Assembly: GCA_018262975.1 (NCBI GenBank)
Contig: JADFDG010000015.1
Coordinates: 1 to 64,000 of the forward strand
Origin: Gammaproteobacteria bacterium
GTDB lineage: Bacteria > Pseudomonadota > Gammaproteobacteria > Pseudomonadales > JADFDG01
Direction: 5' to 3'
Length of the DNA: 64,000 bases
Shown one piece after another: positions 1 through 10,700 of this stretch; within the stretch, counting starts at the first letter, position 1, and every line of letters begins with the position of its first letter. Below the pieces are notes generated by a model, which saw nothing but the letters and a program-made list of their open reading frames with translations, searched no databases and was not told the origin of the DNA. The translations under genes and the position numbers were made by a program.

Positions 1-121
1 GTCAACTGCGACATGGACGCGGCCTCTGGATCGGACGCGACAATTATGGCGAAATGGAGATGTTTTTCAGAGGGTCCCTAGACCATCTGGATATTTTCCG
101 GACATAAGCCCCGGCGCTAAG

Positions 122-943
122 GTGCCCGCTCTGATTTCGCGGGTGAGCGCCATGGGCTTCGAAGAACTCGGCCTGATCATTGCCGGCCTGGTGGTGGGCT
201 CGGTGGTGGGCGCCACCGGCGTGGGCGGCGGCGCCCTGATGACGCCCATCCTGATCATGGGCTTCGGCGTGAAGCCGGCGTTGGCCGTGGGTACCGACCT
301 GCTCTACGCCGCCATCACCAAGGCCTTCGGCGTGTGGCTGCACCGCACCCGGGGCACGGTGAACTGGCGCATCGTGGGATTGCTGGCGGCGGGCTCGCTG
401 CCGGCGTGCCTGGCCACGCTCTATGCCATCGAACAGATGGGCGAGAACGGCCTGAAGTTCTCGGTGATCACCAAAACGCTGGCGGTGATGATCATCATCA
501 CCGGCAGCTTCACGTTGTTCCGCGCACTCATCCAGAAAGCCGCCACGCATGAAGAGCAACCGGTGGTGAGCTGGATGCACGGCCGCGCGCGCGAGCCGCT
601 GGTGGTGTTGCTGGGCGCGGTGGTGGGCGTGACGGTGACGCTGTCCTCGGTGGGCGCCGGCGCCATCGTGGCCACGCTGTTGCTGGTGCTCTACCCGCGC
701 CTGCCCACGGTATCGATCGTGGGCACCGACATCGCCTACGCCATCCCGCTGGCGCTGGTGGCGGGCCTGGGACACGCCGGCAGCGGCAACGTGGACTGGC
801 ACATGCTGGGTTTCATGCTGTGCGGCTCGCTGCCGGGCATGTTCCTGGGCACGAAGTTCGGCTTCCTGGTGCCGGAGAAGGTGCTGCGCTGCACGCTGGG
901 GGGCATGCTGGTTTTCATCGGGATTTTGCTGCTGAACAAATAG
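122..943 (+). CDS. TauE/SafE-family membrane permease
   Basis: The 273-residue product is a very hydrophobic protein of the TauE/SafE (sulfite exporter/anion permease) family. The N-terminal half carries the glycine-rich GATGVGGGALMTPIL segment and the second half the related TLSSVGAGAIVATLLL segment, matching the internally duplicated architecture of the family, with about eight membrane spans. The family moves sulfur-containing or organic anions across the inner membrane; the substrate here cannot be read from sequence. The listed start is a GTG. An in-frame ATG at 152 would begin 'MGFEELGL' and may be the real start, since neither has a strong ribosome site. It stands alone and ends before a terminator. 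Confidence 0.85.
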   Translation: MPALISRVSAMGFEELGLIIAGLVVGSVVGATGVGGGALMTPILIMGFGVKPALAVGTDLLYAAITKAFGVWLHRTRGTVNWRIVGLLAAGSLPACLATLYAIEQMGENGLKFSVITKTLAVMIIITGSFTLFRALIQKAATHEEQPVVSWMHGRAREPLVVLLGAVVGVTVTLSSVGAGAIVATLLLVLYPRLPTVSIVGTDIAYAIPLALVAGLGHAGSGNVDWHMLGFMLCGSLPGMFLGTKFGFLVPEKVLRCTLGGMLVFIGILLLNK

Positions 944-968
944 TTCGTTGCGAATTTTCGTCCCGATA

Positions 969-1002
969 CCCCGCCCGGGATATCCCCGGCGCGGGGTTTT
1001 TT
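969..1002 (+). terminator. Rho-independent terminator after the TauE/SafE gene
   Basis: CCCCGC (969-974) pairs with GCGGGG (991-996), with further pairing inside the loop, followed at once by six T (997-1002). It lies 25 bases after the permease stop codon. Confidence 0.85.
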
Positions 1003-1054
1003 CGTTAGGGTGCGCGCTGCTCCACCCACCCAACCATCACAAGGAAACAAGGAC

Positions 1055-1591
1055 ATGTTCCAGCCCCGCACCCTGCTCGCCACTGCCCTGCTTGCCCTGC
1101 CGCTGGCCGCCACCGCGGCTGAAGGCGTTTACGTGGGCGGCCTGTACTCGCAACTGCAGTACGAAGAGGACGGCTTCGAGGAAGTGAACCCCAGCGCCGT
1201 GGGCCTGGTGATTGGCAGCCAGATCACCCGCAACCTCGTCGTTGAAGGCCGCCTGGCGTTCGGCAGTGGCGCCGACAGCACGGATACCTTCGCCGGCGAG
1301 ATCGAGCTGGACGTGGACAGCATGCTGGGTGGCTACGTGAAGGTGCTGGCGCCGCTGAATGACAGCTTCGCGCTGTACGGCCTGGCCGGCATCACCGTGG
1401 TGGAGATGACCGCCACTGCAACCGACGTGGGCATCTCGCAATCCGAAAACGACACTGGTATGTCGTTCGGCATCGGCGCGCAGGTAATGGCCGGCGACAA
1501 GGCGCGCATCACCGTGGAGTGGGCGCGGCTGGTGACGGCGGATGCGTATGACCTGGGGGGGATGTCGGTGGGGGTGGCGGTTAATCTGTAA
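1055..1591 (+). CDS. Small outer-membrane beta-barrel protein
   Basis: The product is 178 residues with a clear Sec signal peptide (MFQPRTLLATALLALPLAATAA, cleaved before EGVYVGG). The mature part alternates polar and non-polar residues, has repeated strand-like segments (YVGGLYSQLQY, VVEGRLAFGSG, FALYGLAGITV) and ends in a terminal leucine after 'SVGVAVNL'. This is the pattern of an eight-stranded OmpA/OmpX/OmpW-like barrel in the outer membrane. The ATG at 1055 was chosen because it starts the signal peptide and follows AAGGAAACAAGG. No enzymatic function is implied. Its stop codon overlaps the stop of the convergent gene by 11 bases. Confidence 0.75.
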   Translation: MFQPRTLLATALLALPLAATAAEGVYVGGLYSQLQYEEDGFEEVNPSAVGLVIGSQITRNLVVEGRLAFGSGADSTDTFAGEIELDVDSMLGGYVKVLAPLNDSFALYGLAGITVVEMTATATDVGISQSENDTGMSFGIGAQVMAGDKARITVEWARLVTADAYDLGGMSVGVAVNL

Positions 1592-2786
1592 GGCGGTAGC
1601 GAGGATCGAGAAGTTCGCCGGCGCGCAGGCTCGCGCTGCCGGCGATGTTCCGCAACGTGTCGCGGCGCTCCGCCAGTGTCGCGCGCAATGCTGCAATGAC
1701 CTCGGTGCGCGCAGCGGAGTTGAGTGTGGTGGCAACCCGGTCCAGCTGTGCGGCCCGGGCCGCCAGTCGCAGTCGGGCGGCCGGCAGGCTTTCGACGATG
1801 CTCTGCAGTGCGCGGATATCGGCCTCGTCACGCAACAGGTCGTTGCGCAACCGGTTCACGTCACGGCCAAGCTCGATATCCCGGCCACCTTCGGCAACAA
1901 ACCGTTCCCGCCGCTGCTCGAAAGCAGCCTGTCGCGCTGATTTGCGTGCCAGCAGCACGCCAATCGCAGCCTGCGCCTCGTGCGCGGCGCGTTCCACGTC
2001 TTCCTGCAAGGTCATGAGTTGCGCTGCCCGCATGCGGGCACACAGTGCCGGCTGTGCAGACAGCTGCGCGGTAGCGCGGGATGCGCGGAAGCGCTCGCTC
2101 GCCAGCGTACGGTAGAACACCGCACCGACATCGGATTCCATCGTCGGATCGCGGCCTTCAGCCAGCCATTGATCGAACCATGCTTCGCGATCGAGCCGGA
2201 CCTCAAGCTTTTCAAGCGCAGCCGCAGCTGCGGCTGCGGTTGTGCGGGCTTCAGCCAGCATGGCCAATGCCACGCCCGGGTTCTGTTCCCCAAGAGCCGC
2301 CGCGCGCTGCACGAGCGCGGCCGCCGCCGCCGGCTCGTCCGGCCAGCGGCGCAGGACTCGCAGGTTCCAGTCGGCCGCGCTGGCAAGGTTGTCGTCCAGG
2401 GCGAGGCTTTCGGCCATCAGAAGCCCCGCGTCGAGTGCTGCTTCACTGTCCAGTGGTACGCGCCGCAACTCGGCGCGCGCTTCCTCGATGCGCCCGTCGG
2501 CCACCAACAGTCCCGCCAGGATGACGCGGGCGCGCGCTGCAAGCGCATCGTTCTCCTGGCCAGCGGGAAGTTGCCGCAACGCTGCTGCCAGACGCGCGGC
2601 GCGTGCATCGGAGGCGGTCAGCGCCTCCAGCAGCGCCGTGCTCCAAGCCGGCTCCGGGCGGGCCGCCACGGCAGGCGCCAACGGTGAAAGCGACCGACAA
2701 GAGTTGCTGTGGTCGTTGGCGACGGCGAGGACCGGAGACAGCGACAGGATCGCAAGGGCTGCACCTGCCCATGTGTGGTTCTGCAT
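1581..2786 (-). CDS. Exported alanine/arginine-rich helical protein of unknown function
   Basis: I do not recognise this 401-residue protein. It starts with a plausible signal peptide (MQNHTWAGAALAILSLSPVLAVAND). The rest is almost entirely helical and rich in Ala, Arg, Leu and Glu. Residues of about 60-220 look TPR-like (repeated short helical pairs such as LLVADGRIEEARAELR), and the last 150 residues look like a long coiled coil (RRERFVAEGGRDIELG onward). This suggests a periplasmic or surface scaffold role, which is inference. The ATG at 2786 was preferred to upstream codons because it begins the signal sequence. It is divergent from the two-partner secretion pair, with about 300 bases between them. 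Confidence 0.6.
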   Translation of the reverse strand: MQNHTWAGAALAILSLSPVLAVANDHSNSCRSLSPLAPAVAARPEPAWSTALLEALTASDARAARLAAALRQLPAGQENDALAARARVILAGLLVADGRIEEARAELRRVPLDSEAALDAGLLMAESLALDDNLASAADWNLRVLRRWPDEPAAAAALVQRAAALGEQNPGVALAMLAEARTTAAAAAAALEKLEVRLDREAWFDQWLAEGRDPTMESDVGAVFYRTLASERFRASRATAQLSAQPALCARMRAAQLMTLQEDVERAAHEAQAAIGVLLARKSARQAAFEQRRERFVAEGGRDIELGRDVNRLRNDLLRDEADIRALQSIVESLPAARLRLAARAAQLDRVATTLNSAARTEVIAALRATLAERRDTLRNIAGSASLRAGELLDPRYRLTD

Positions 2787-3088
2787 TGGGCCATCCTGGC
2801 AAGCAATTCGGGGCGCGCGGATTATCGCGGGACTTCGCGCGACTGCAAGCCGGCAAAAAGAACCGGCACGTCCGTCCAAGGGCAGGCGTGCGAGATCAGA
2901 ACATCAGCGTATCCGCGGAAGGGCGCGACTCGGAAGTCCTTCCGGACAAATCGCGTGTGCGAATTCTCTGACGAAATTTGTCCGACATGGCCTCTTCGCA
3001 GGCTGCGGGCATTTGCATACCATGCGCGCCGCCAGCGACCTTCCCATCCCGTTCCGGGACGGTCCTGCTGCAACGGATAAACAAGGAC
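2787..3088. other. Divergent intergenic region upstream of the two-partner secretion genes
   Basis: About 300 bases without a convincing gene. The tpsB frame stays open upstream as far as about 2978 (TTG) and 2987 (ATG), but the translated extension does not resemble a signal peptide. The region holds a spaced inverted repeat (listed separately) and presumably the promoters of both divergent units. I could not place -35/-10 boxes with confidence. Confidence 0.5.
2943..2984. promoter_or_regulatory. Perfect 9-bp inverted repeat, candidate operator
   Basis: CGGACAAAT (2943-2951) and ATTTGTCCG (2976-2984) are exact reverse complements separated by 24 bases. The repeat sits in the divergent region before tpsB. 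Its spacing would suit a dimeric regulator contacting two sites or a long stem in RNA. Function is inferred only from position and symmetry. Confidence 0.4.
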
Positions 3089-4768
3089 GTGACTCCGACT
3101 TCGCCCCGCATCCTGCCCATGCTGGCCGGTATCGCTTGCCTCGCGATGCCGGCAATCGTGCCTGCATTCGATGGCGGCCAGGACCTGCTCGACCGCCAGC
3201 AGGACGCCGATGCCCTGCGTCGCGACCGCGACATCGACGACGTATTCCTGCCCGGCGACGCGCCTGCTGCGGAAACTGGTATGGCCGATGCCGGAGCGGA
3301 ATCACCGTGCTTCGTGCTCGGCCATCTTGTCCTCGACGGCGCGGATGCGTTGCTCACGTCGGCGCAACAGCGTGTGCTGGTCAGCGAGTACCGCGGGCGC
3401 TGCCTGGGCATAACAGGCATCCGCGCGCTGCAGGCAAGGCTGACTCGCCTGCTGGTCGAACAGGGCCATGTCACCAGCCGGGTGCTGCTACCGGAGCAGG
3501 ACTTCTCCGCTGGCACGCTGCGCTTCCAACTGGTGGCAGGCAGGATCGAGGCGTACGACGCGCCATCCTTGCCGTCGCGCACGCTGGCCGCTGCATTTCC
3601 GGGCAAGCCGGGTGCCATCCTGCATTTGCCCGCCCTTGAGCAGGGCATCGAGAACCTCAACCGCCTGCCGGGCATGGCCACCACGCTCGACATCCTGCCA
3701 GGTCACGCGGACGGCACTTCGCGCGTACGCCTTGAACAAACGCCGGGCCGCCCCTGGCAACTGCAGGCAAACCTCGATGCCAGAGGCTTCGAGGACGAAG
3801 CAGACACGCTGGGCCGCCTCGCTCTCACCCTGGGAAATGCAGCCGGCGTTGCAGAGCGCATCACCATGGCGGCGACATCCAAGCTGGATGACCACCGCCT
3901 GGATGCCAGCCACGGCACTGCGGTTGATATAGACCTGCCATATGGCTACTGGCAGTTCGCGATCAGCCACGATGCACAGGAATACCGTGACGTGGTGCAA
4001 GGCGTGCTGACCTCGTTCCGGGCCAGTGGTGAAAGCCGCAGCACGCGCCTGCAGGCCGGACGCGTGCTGCACCGGCAGGGCAACCGTCGCGTCGCGCTCA
4101 CCCTGCTCGCCGGCGAAGCCATATCGGAGAACAGGATCGACGAGACCACGCTGGAAGTGAGCAGCTACACCCTGCGCACGCTCGGCCTGCGCATGGAGCA
4201 CAGCGCTGTCGGTGCCGGCGCACAGTGGACCACCTGGCTGACCGTTGAGCAGGGCGACGCCGCAGGGCCCGCCACCCACCCGCTGGGCGGCGCACCGATT
4301 GCGGACACTCTGGCGGCGCGCGGGCAACTTTACCTGCGCCGCACGCGTCCCTGGGCCAATGGCCAGACCGCCAGCGTCCAGAGCGTCACCGCGCAGTACA
4401 GCGGGAGCCGCCTGTTCCCCTTGCAGCAGATGTCCTTGCTCGCCGACAGCACGGTGCGTGGCTTCGTCGATACCAGTGCCAGCGGCAACACCGCGCTTGC
4501 CGTCCGCGCCGAACTCAACCACGGCTGGCAGCGTGCCAGCGAGCGCCTGCCGGGCTCGATGCAGTCATTCGTTGGTGTTGATGCCGGCTGGATCGGCAAT
4601 GACAACAGCGTGGCGAGCGCGACGCGAGCGGTGTCATTCAGCACCGGCCTGCTCTGGTACGACGACGCCTGGCAATGGCGGCTGACCGTCAGCGATCCGC
4701 TGGGTGGCATTTCGACGATCGGGCCGACTTCGCCGGTACTGGCGACCACGCTCGTCTGGACCTACTGA
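3089..4768 (+). CDS. Two-partner secretion transporter (TpsB, ShlB/FhaC/CdiB type)
   Basis: The 559-residue outer-membrane Omp85-superfamily protein would export the haemagglutinin encoded just downstream. Visible parts: a signal peptide (PMLAGIACLAMPAIVPA), a linker rich in charged residues, one clear POTRA domain (from CFVLGHLVLDGADALL to FQLVAGRIEAYD), then a long beta-barrel region with the conserved VRGF motif (within 'DSTVRGFVDTSASGN') and a terminal aromatic (LVWTY). The start is uncertain: the GTG at 3089 gives a normal signal peptide, ATG 3119 is inside it, and ATG 2987 would add an unlikely leader. Its stop is one base before the tpsA ATG, so the two are almost certainly co-transcribed and coupled. 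A dedicated partner role is well established for the family. Confidence 0.9.
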   Translation: MTPTSPRILPMLAGIACLAMPAIVPAFDGGQDLLDRQQDADALRRDRDIDDVFLPGDAPAAETGMADAGAESPCFVLGHLVLDGADALLTSAQQRVLVSEYRGRCLGITGIRALQARLTRLLVEQGHVTSRVLLPEQDFSAGTLRFQLVAGRIEAYDAPSLPSRTLAAAFPGKPGAILHLPALEQGIENLNRLPGMATTLDILPGHADGTSRVRLEQTPGRPWQLQANLDARGFEDEADTLGRLALTLGNAAGVAERITMAATSKLDDHRLDASHGTAVDIDLPYGYWQFAISHDAQEYRDVVQGVLTSFRASGESRSTRLQAGRVLHRQGNRRVALTLLAGEAISENRIDETTLEVSSYTLRTLGLRMEHSAVGAGAQWTTWLTVEQGDAAGPATHPLGGAPIADTLAARGQLYLRRTRPWANGQTASVQSVTAQYSGSRLFPLQQMSLLADSTVRGFVDTSASGNTALAVRAELNHGWQRASERLPGSMQSFVGVDAGWIGNDNSVASATRAVSFSTGLLWYDDAWQWRLTVSDPLGGISTIGPTSPVLATTLVWTY

Positions 4769-4769
4769 G

Positions 4770-7700
4770 ATGGCAGCACACATGGATGGATCCTCTGGTA
4801 CCCCCGCTCCGTACACCCGGCGGCTACTCGCCTGCTTCCTTGCGGCATTGACCGCATTGCAGCCCGCGATTGTGTCGGCCGGCAGCATCGTGCCTGCCAT
4901 CGGTGCGGGCGGACCGGCCATGGATGCCGCCGGCAACGGCGTGCCCGTGGTCAACATCGTGGCACCGGATGCCAGCGGACTGTCGCACAACCGCTACCGG
5001 GCTTTCAGTGTCGACAACGCCGGTGCCATCCTGAACAACTCGGCGATGCCTGCGCCGACACAGCTGGGTGGCTACATCGAGGCCAACCCCAATCTCGGTA
5101 ACGGCACGGCCCGCCTGATCCTCAACGAAGTCACCGGTGACGCGCGCTCTACTCTCGGCGGTTACCTGGAAGTCGCCGGCACGCCGGCCGAAGTCGTGGT
5201 GGCGAACCCGCACGGCATCACCTGCAACGGCTGCGGCTTTATCAACACGCCGCGAGCGATGCTCACGACTGGCGTCCCGTTGCTTGACGGCGGCCTGGCG
5301 GGCTACCGCGTCACCGGTGGCGACATCACCGTGCTGGGCGCCGGAGTGAACACCGACAACGTGGACGTGTTCACCCTGTTGTCGCGCGCCGTACAGGTGC
5401 AGGCAGGGATCTACGCGGATGACCTCCGCGTTGGTACCGGCGCGGGTGACTTCGACATCGATGGCAACCTCGTATCCCATGCCACCACGGATGCCGGTGC
5501 TCCGGCCTTCGCGATCGACAGCACCGCGCTTGGCGGCATCCATGCCAACCGCATCCGCCTCGTGGCTACCGAGGACGGTGTCGGGGTGCGCATCGCTGCA
5601 CCCGTGGCCGCGCAGACCGGCGACCTGATACTGGCCGTGAATGGCACCCTGGCGAACAGGGGCCTGCTGATGGCGGAGGACCTGCACGTCAGCGCATCTG
5701 AAGCGATCGTCAACGGCGAAGCCGACGCCGCCGAGCCGGGCGTGATCATCGCCACGCGAATGGACATCGACACGCCTTTGCTCGACAACCGCTACGGCAT
5801 CCTGCGCACACAGTCAGCGTCCGGCGTGCTGCTTGATGACGGTATTGGCCTGCTCGACAACCGCGGCGGAACGCTGTGGTTGGGCGGCGACGACCAGGTA
5901 TTGGGGACAAACATCGACAACCGCGGCGGCCTGATCCTGCACGATGGCGCGGGCACCCTGCATGTCGAATCCAGCGGCGACCTGATGAATGACGGCGGCG
6001 AGATCGGCAGCAGCTCCGATCTCGTCCTGAAGGTCGGTGGCGCACTGCACAACGATGCCGGGTTGCTGCACGGCGGGCGCCTGCTGCACCTCTGGCTACC
6101 GGAGCTGGCGGCCCTGCCCGAGGGCACGCTGTCGGCGGGTGACTGGCTGCACCTGCAAAGCGATGGCGCCATTCGCCTGACCGGAACCGAATACGTGGCG
6201 TCCGGCAATCTGCGCCTCACGGCCGCAACCGAGATCAGTCTAGTGGACAGCCTGGTCGGGGCGGACCAACGCCTGGCGCTTTCGGCCGATACCTTGTCGG
6301 TGGCTGCTGATGCCGGAGTCTTTGCCGGCGACTCGCTGGCAGCATCGGTGACCGGTGATATCGCCAACGACGGGCTGCTGTTTGCCGCCAACGACCTGTC
6401 GCTCGACGCCAACGGTCTCATCCGCAACGGCAGCGACCATGCGGCGGCTTCGATCGTATCGATCAATGGCGACATCACGCTGTTCGCCGATGGCGGCCTC
6501 TACAACAACGGGTCGCTGATCGATGCCATGGCCGGTGACCTGGTGCTGGGCAGCCCGGATCGCCCGATCCCGGTGGTGGAGAACAGCCGCGTCGGACTGG
6601 TGATCGGAGCGCAGACACGCACCGAATACGGATGGACCAGTCGTGCCGGCAACGACCGCCGCTTCCCCGACGATGACTGGTGGCTCGCGCATTGCTACTA
6701 CCGGTCAGGGTATTGCGGCGATCCGTATGAGGTTGATGCTGCCGTTGCCGAGCGCAACGCAGCGATCGAGACAGAAAACCTCCAGCGCATGGCCAACGGG
6801 TTGGAGCCGCTGCCGCTGGTCGACTATCGGTCATTCGATCCGGCCGACTATGCGGGTGTCACCGCGTACCTTGAGGACGCTCTCGCTGTCAAAGAGCCGG
6901 GCCAAGGCGGGCTGATCGGCTTCAACCCGGCGGCGTACGTGTACTCTGCCAACCACGAAAATCGCCGCTTCATTCGCAACACCGACAACTATGTCACCGG
7001 GGCGCTGGTCGATGCGGGACGCCATGCCGGGATGCTGGCAGGTGGCGACATCACCGCCAGCGTGGACGATCTCACCAACACCGACAGCCTGATATCAGCC
7101 GCAGGGAACCTGGTGATCGATGCCCACGGCACCGTGCGCAACGTATCGACCAGCGTGACGGAAACCTTGCAGCGCATCTGGAACGCACGCGGGTACTACT
7201 GCAATTCCGAGGGCTCCTGCTACCGCTTCAACATTGTTCCCGAGGGTTATCAGCCCGAGGAGACCAGTACCACCACGATTTCGGCCATCCCGTCAGTGAT
7301 CGCGGCCGGCGGCCAACTGGTGATCAGTAGCGGCGCCGTCGAAAACGTCGGTACCTACACGGACATAGGCTGGCAGCCGTCCGGCCTGTTCCCGGGCTCC
7401 TGGCCTGACAGCAACCCGGTGGCACCGACTGCACCACCGGATCTGTACGCGCTGCCAACCAACAACCCGCTGTTCGTGATCCGCGACAACCCGGACCACC
7501 GCTACCTGGTGGAAACCAACCCGCTGCTGGCGACCTATGCAGGCTTCCTCGGCTCGGACTACCTGCTGGAGCGGCTTGGCCTTGATCCAGACGGCGTGAC
7601 GCGCAGGCTCGGTGACGGCTTCTACGAAATGACCCTGGTGCGTGAACAGTTGCTGGCGTTGGCCGGCAGCCGCTTGCTGCCGCAGGACTTCACCGACGAA

Positions 7701-10700
7701 CAAGCCCAGTACACGTGGCTGCTCGAAAACGGCGTCTACGCCGCGCAGGAGTTGCAGCTGTCTGTGGGCATCGCGCTGACGCCGGAACAGGCGAATGCCC
7801 TGACCGCCGACCTGGTCTGGCTCGAGGAGCGGCAGGTTGCCGGATACACCGTGTTGGCACCGGTCGTGTACCTCGCACCGGGCAGCGCGCGGCTGACGGC
7901 GGCGGGGGCGGTGGTGGCGGGTGGGGATGTGCTGGTCCAGGCCGGCTCGCTCCGCAACGATCAGGAGATGCAGGCGGACCACGCGCTGCTGGTGAAGGCC
8001 GACGAAGACATCGTCAACACTGCGGGCATGATGGTGGCCGGTGATGCACTGGTGCTGGCGGCGAAGGGAGACATAGAGAACCGTAGCGGCGTGTTGCACT
8101 CAGACGGCGACATGCTCCTCGCAAGTTCTACCGGGTCCGTCGTCCTCGAAACGGCGACTTCAACCAGCACGAACCGCTTTGCCCGCGGAGAAACGCAAGA
8201 CACCGTGGTGGGAGCGCGTGCGGTGGCGTCGGCCAGTGGAACCATGGTGGTGCAGGCGGCCAACGACATTGGCTTGCATGGGGCGTCGATCGCGGCTGGC
8301 GCCGTCGGCATGCAGGCCGGGCGGAATGTTGTGGTCGACAGCGTGGCGCTGACCGCCGACGGCACGTGGCGCGGTGGCGACCATGTAGACCGCACGGTAC
8401 GCCAGCTGGGGTCAACAGTAAGCTCGCTCACAAATCTCATGGTCGAGGCCGGGCAGGACATCGGCCTCATGTCGTCAGCACTCTCTGCTAGTGATGATGT
8501 CCGGTTGGTGGCGGGCGAAGATATCGCCGTCCTCGCCGGCGGCGAGCAGACCTATGCCTACCGTCATTCGGACAAGAAGAATACGGTTGGCAGTTCATCG
8601 TCCACGATCGAGTCTTCCCATTCGGGACTGGCATCCAGTTCCGTCCGGGCGGGCGGCAACGTCTCGATGGATGCGGGGCGTGACATAGCGATTTTTGCCT
8701 CGGGTGTGACTGCCGAAGGCGACGTGGCCGTCGTTGCAGCCCGCGACGTGCAGATCGTCGCTGGAGTGGAGCAAGCCTATCTCCGGCAGGAAGCGTCCCG
8801 CGAAGGGGCCACGCGCTACAGCAACTCCCAGTCCGGATACCTGACACAAGGCCTCGTGGAGGCAGGTCTCTCGGCGGGTGGGAGCGCGTCTATTGATGCG
8901 CAGGGAAATGTTGCCCTGACGGGGGCTTCTATCCTCGCGAACAAGGCGGTTCGCATCGGCGCTACAACTTTGCCGGCGACCGGCGATGGCGCTGTCGCGA
9001 TCGGCGGCGATGACGGGTCGCTTGCAGCTATGCGATCCATCGACAACGTCACGGTGGAGTCCGTCACGCTGGTCAATGAGGCGTGGAGCCATACGGAGAG
9101 TGGCTACAAGGGACCCGTGCGGGACCTGATAAGCGCGCTGTCGCTGTCGGGAGCGTGGGCCGCAAGCGTGTTTGCGCCGGGCATGGTCCAGATGCCGGCC
9201 ATCGACATCTACGCGGCAGAGACAACGCACGAACGCCGTGTGGACAATGCCGGAAGCCTCGTGCTGGCAGAAGAGCTGAGCATTGCAGCGTCAGGAACGG
9301 TTCGCCTGGCGAACGCCGACATCCTGGTTGGAGGGACTGCATCAGTGGTGGCAGGAGATATCGCCATCGATGCTGTTGCCGATACAAGGGAGTACGAGCA
9401 TGAGACCGTGAACGGAACGGTCCAAGGCCTGGGCTATGAGGCCTCCGGAGACAGCATCACGATCATGGGGGTCAAGTCCACGGACGCGACCTTCACGACC
9501 GTTCAACGGGAAACAGTCTGGAACGGGACGTCGCTGAGCGCGGGCGAACTGGTGCTCAAGGCTGACGCAGCACTGTCCGTCATGAGTTCCGATTTGCAAG
9601 TGCTGGGTTACGCGCTGCTGGCAGCAGGCGAAAGCGTCGAGGTCGGCGGCTATCAGGATGCGCGCGAGATACACCAGCAAGAACAGGTCGTGTCAACGAC
9701 AGTATCTGTCGGCCTGCGAAATGCATACGTTGATGCCGTCAACGCAGTTCGTGCCGTAGAGCAGGCGCGTGATGCTCTGGACGATGCGACTGAAGCGCTC
9801 GCTGATGCGGAAGGCAAGGTGAGCTCCGGGGACCACGACCCAGGAGTGCTGGATGACTATCGTGCCAACGTCGCAGCTGCCGCAGCGAATCTTGGGCAGG
9901 CAACCATTGCTGCGGCCTCATCCCTGGCCTCGGCCGTTCCGACAGCGATGTTGAGTGCTGGTACCGGGATGTACGCAACGGCCGGAACCAGCCATGAGGT
10001 CAGCAACAGCAGCAATTCCCTGATTGAGAAGCAATGGTCCGGGTCCAGCATTTCCGCGGGCGGCGATGTGGACGTTGTCGCCGACGAGAATATCGATGTG
10101 GTCGGAGCATCGGTATCGGTCGCCGGAAACCTCACGACGCGTGCGGCCGAAATATCGATCAGTGCCGGCCAGAGCATCCTGGAAGAGGCGCAGTCACGGG
10201 ACTCCAACTACGGCACCGCCAGCCTGAATATCAGCGGCAGGGGGGTAACGGGTAGCGCGAGTGTCGGGACGAGCACGTACGACAGCCAGTCGTCCGCGGT
10301 CATGCAAGTCAATACCACCATTACCGCTGGTGGTTACACGAGCCGCAGCGATGAGTTGGTCGTATCCGGTGCGCGGATCGAGGCGCGCGACGTGGATATT
10401 GAGACCGGACGGCTGGTGATCTCGAGTGTCGCTGATACATCGACCATGCGCTCGACATCAACGGATATCAGCCTGGGTGCGGGCGCATCCATCGGCGCTT
10501 CGACGGCATCCCTGCATAGCGTCTCTGGCGGAGTTGGCAACACCACATCCAGCCAGGATGGCAGCTGGGTCAGTCAGCAGACCTGGATTCTGGGCAGCGA
10601 CTCCGTTCGCGTAAGGGCTGGCGCGACGACTCTGGCCGGAGCGGTCGTTGCCAATGCGTCTGTCGACGAATCGGGGACGCTCGTTGACCACGGCGGGCTT

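Noticed and set aside
1-81. Open frame from the window start to TAG at 79
   Set aside because: Too short to tell a gene end from chance. No terminator or family signal follows.
8400-10500. Internal periodicity of the exoprotein gene considered as a DNA repeat array
   Set aside because: The periodicity is in the protein (haemagglutinin repeats). DNA copies are diverged.
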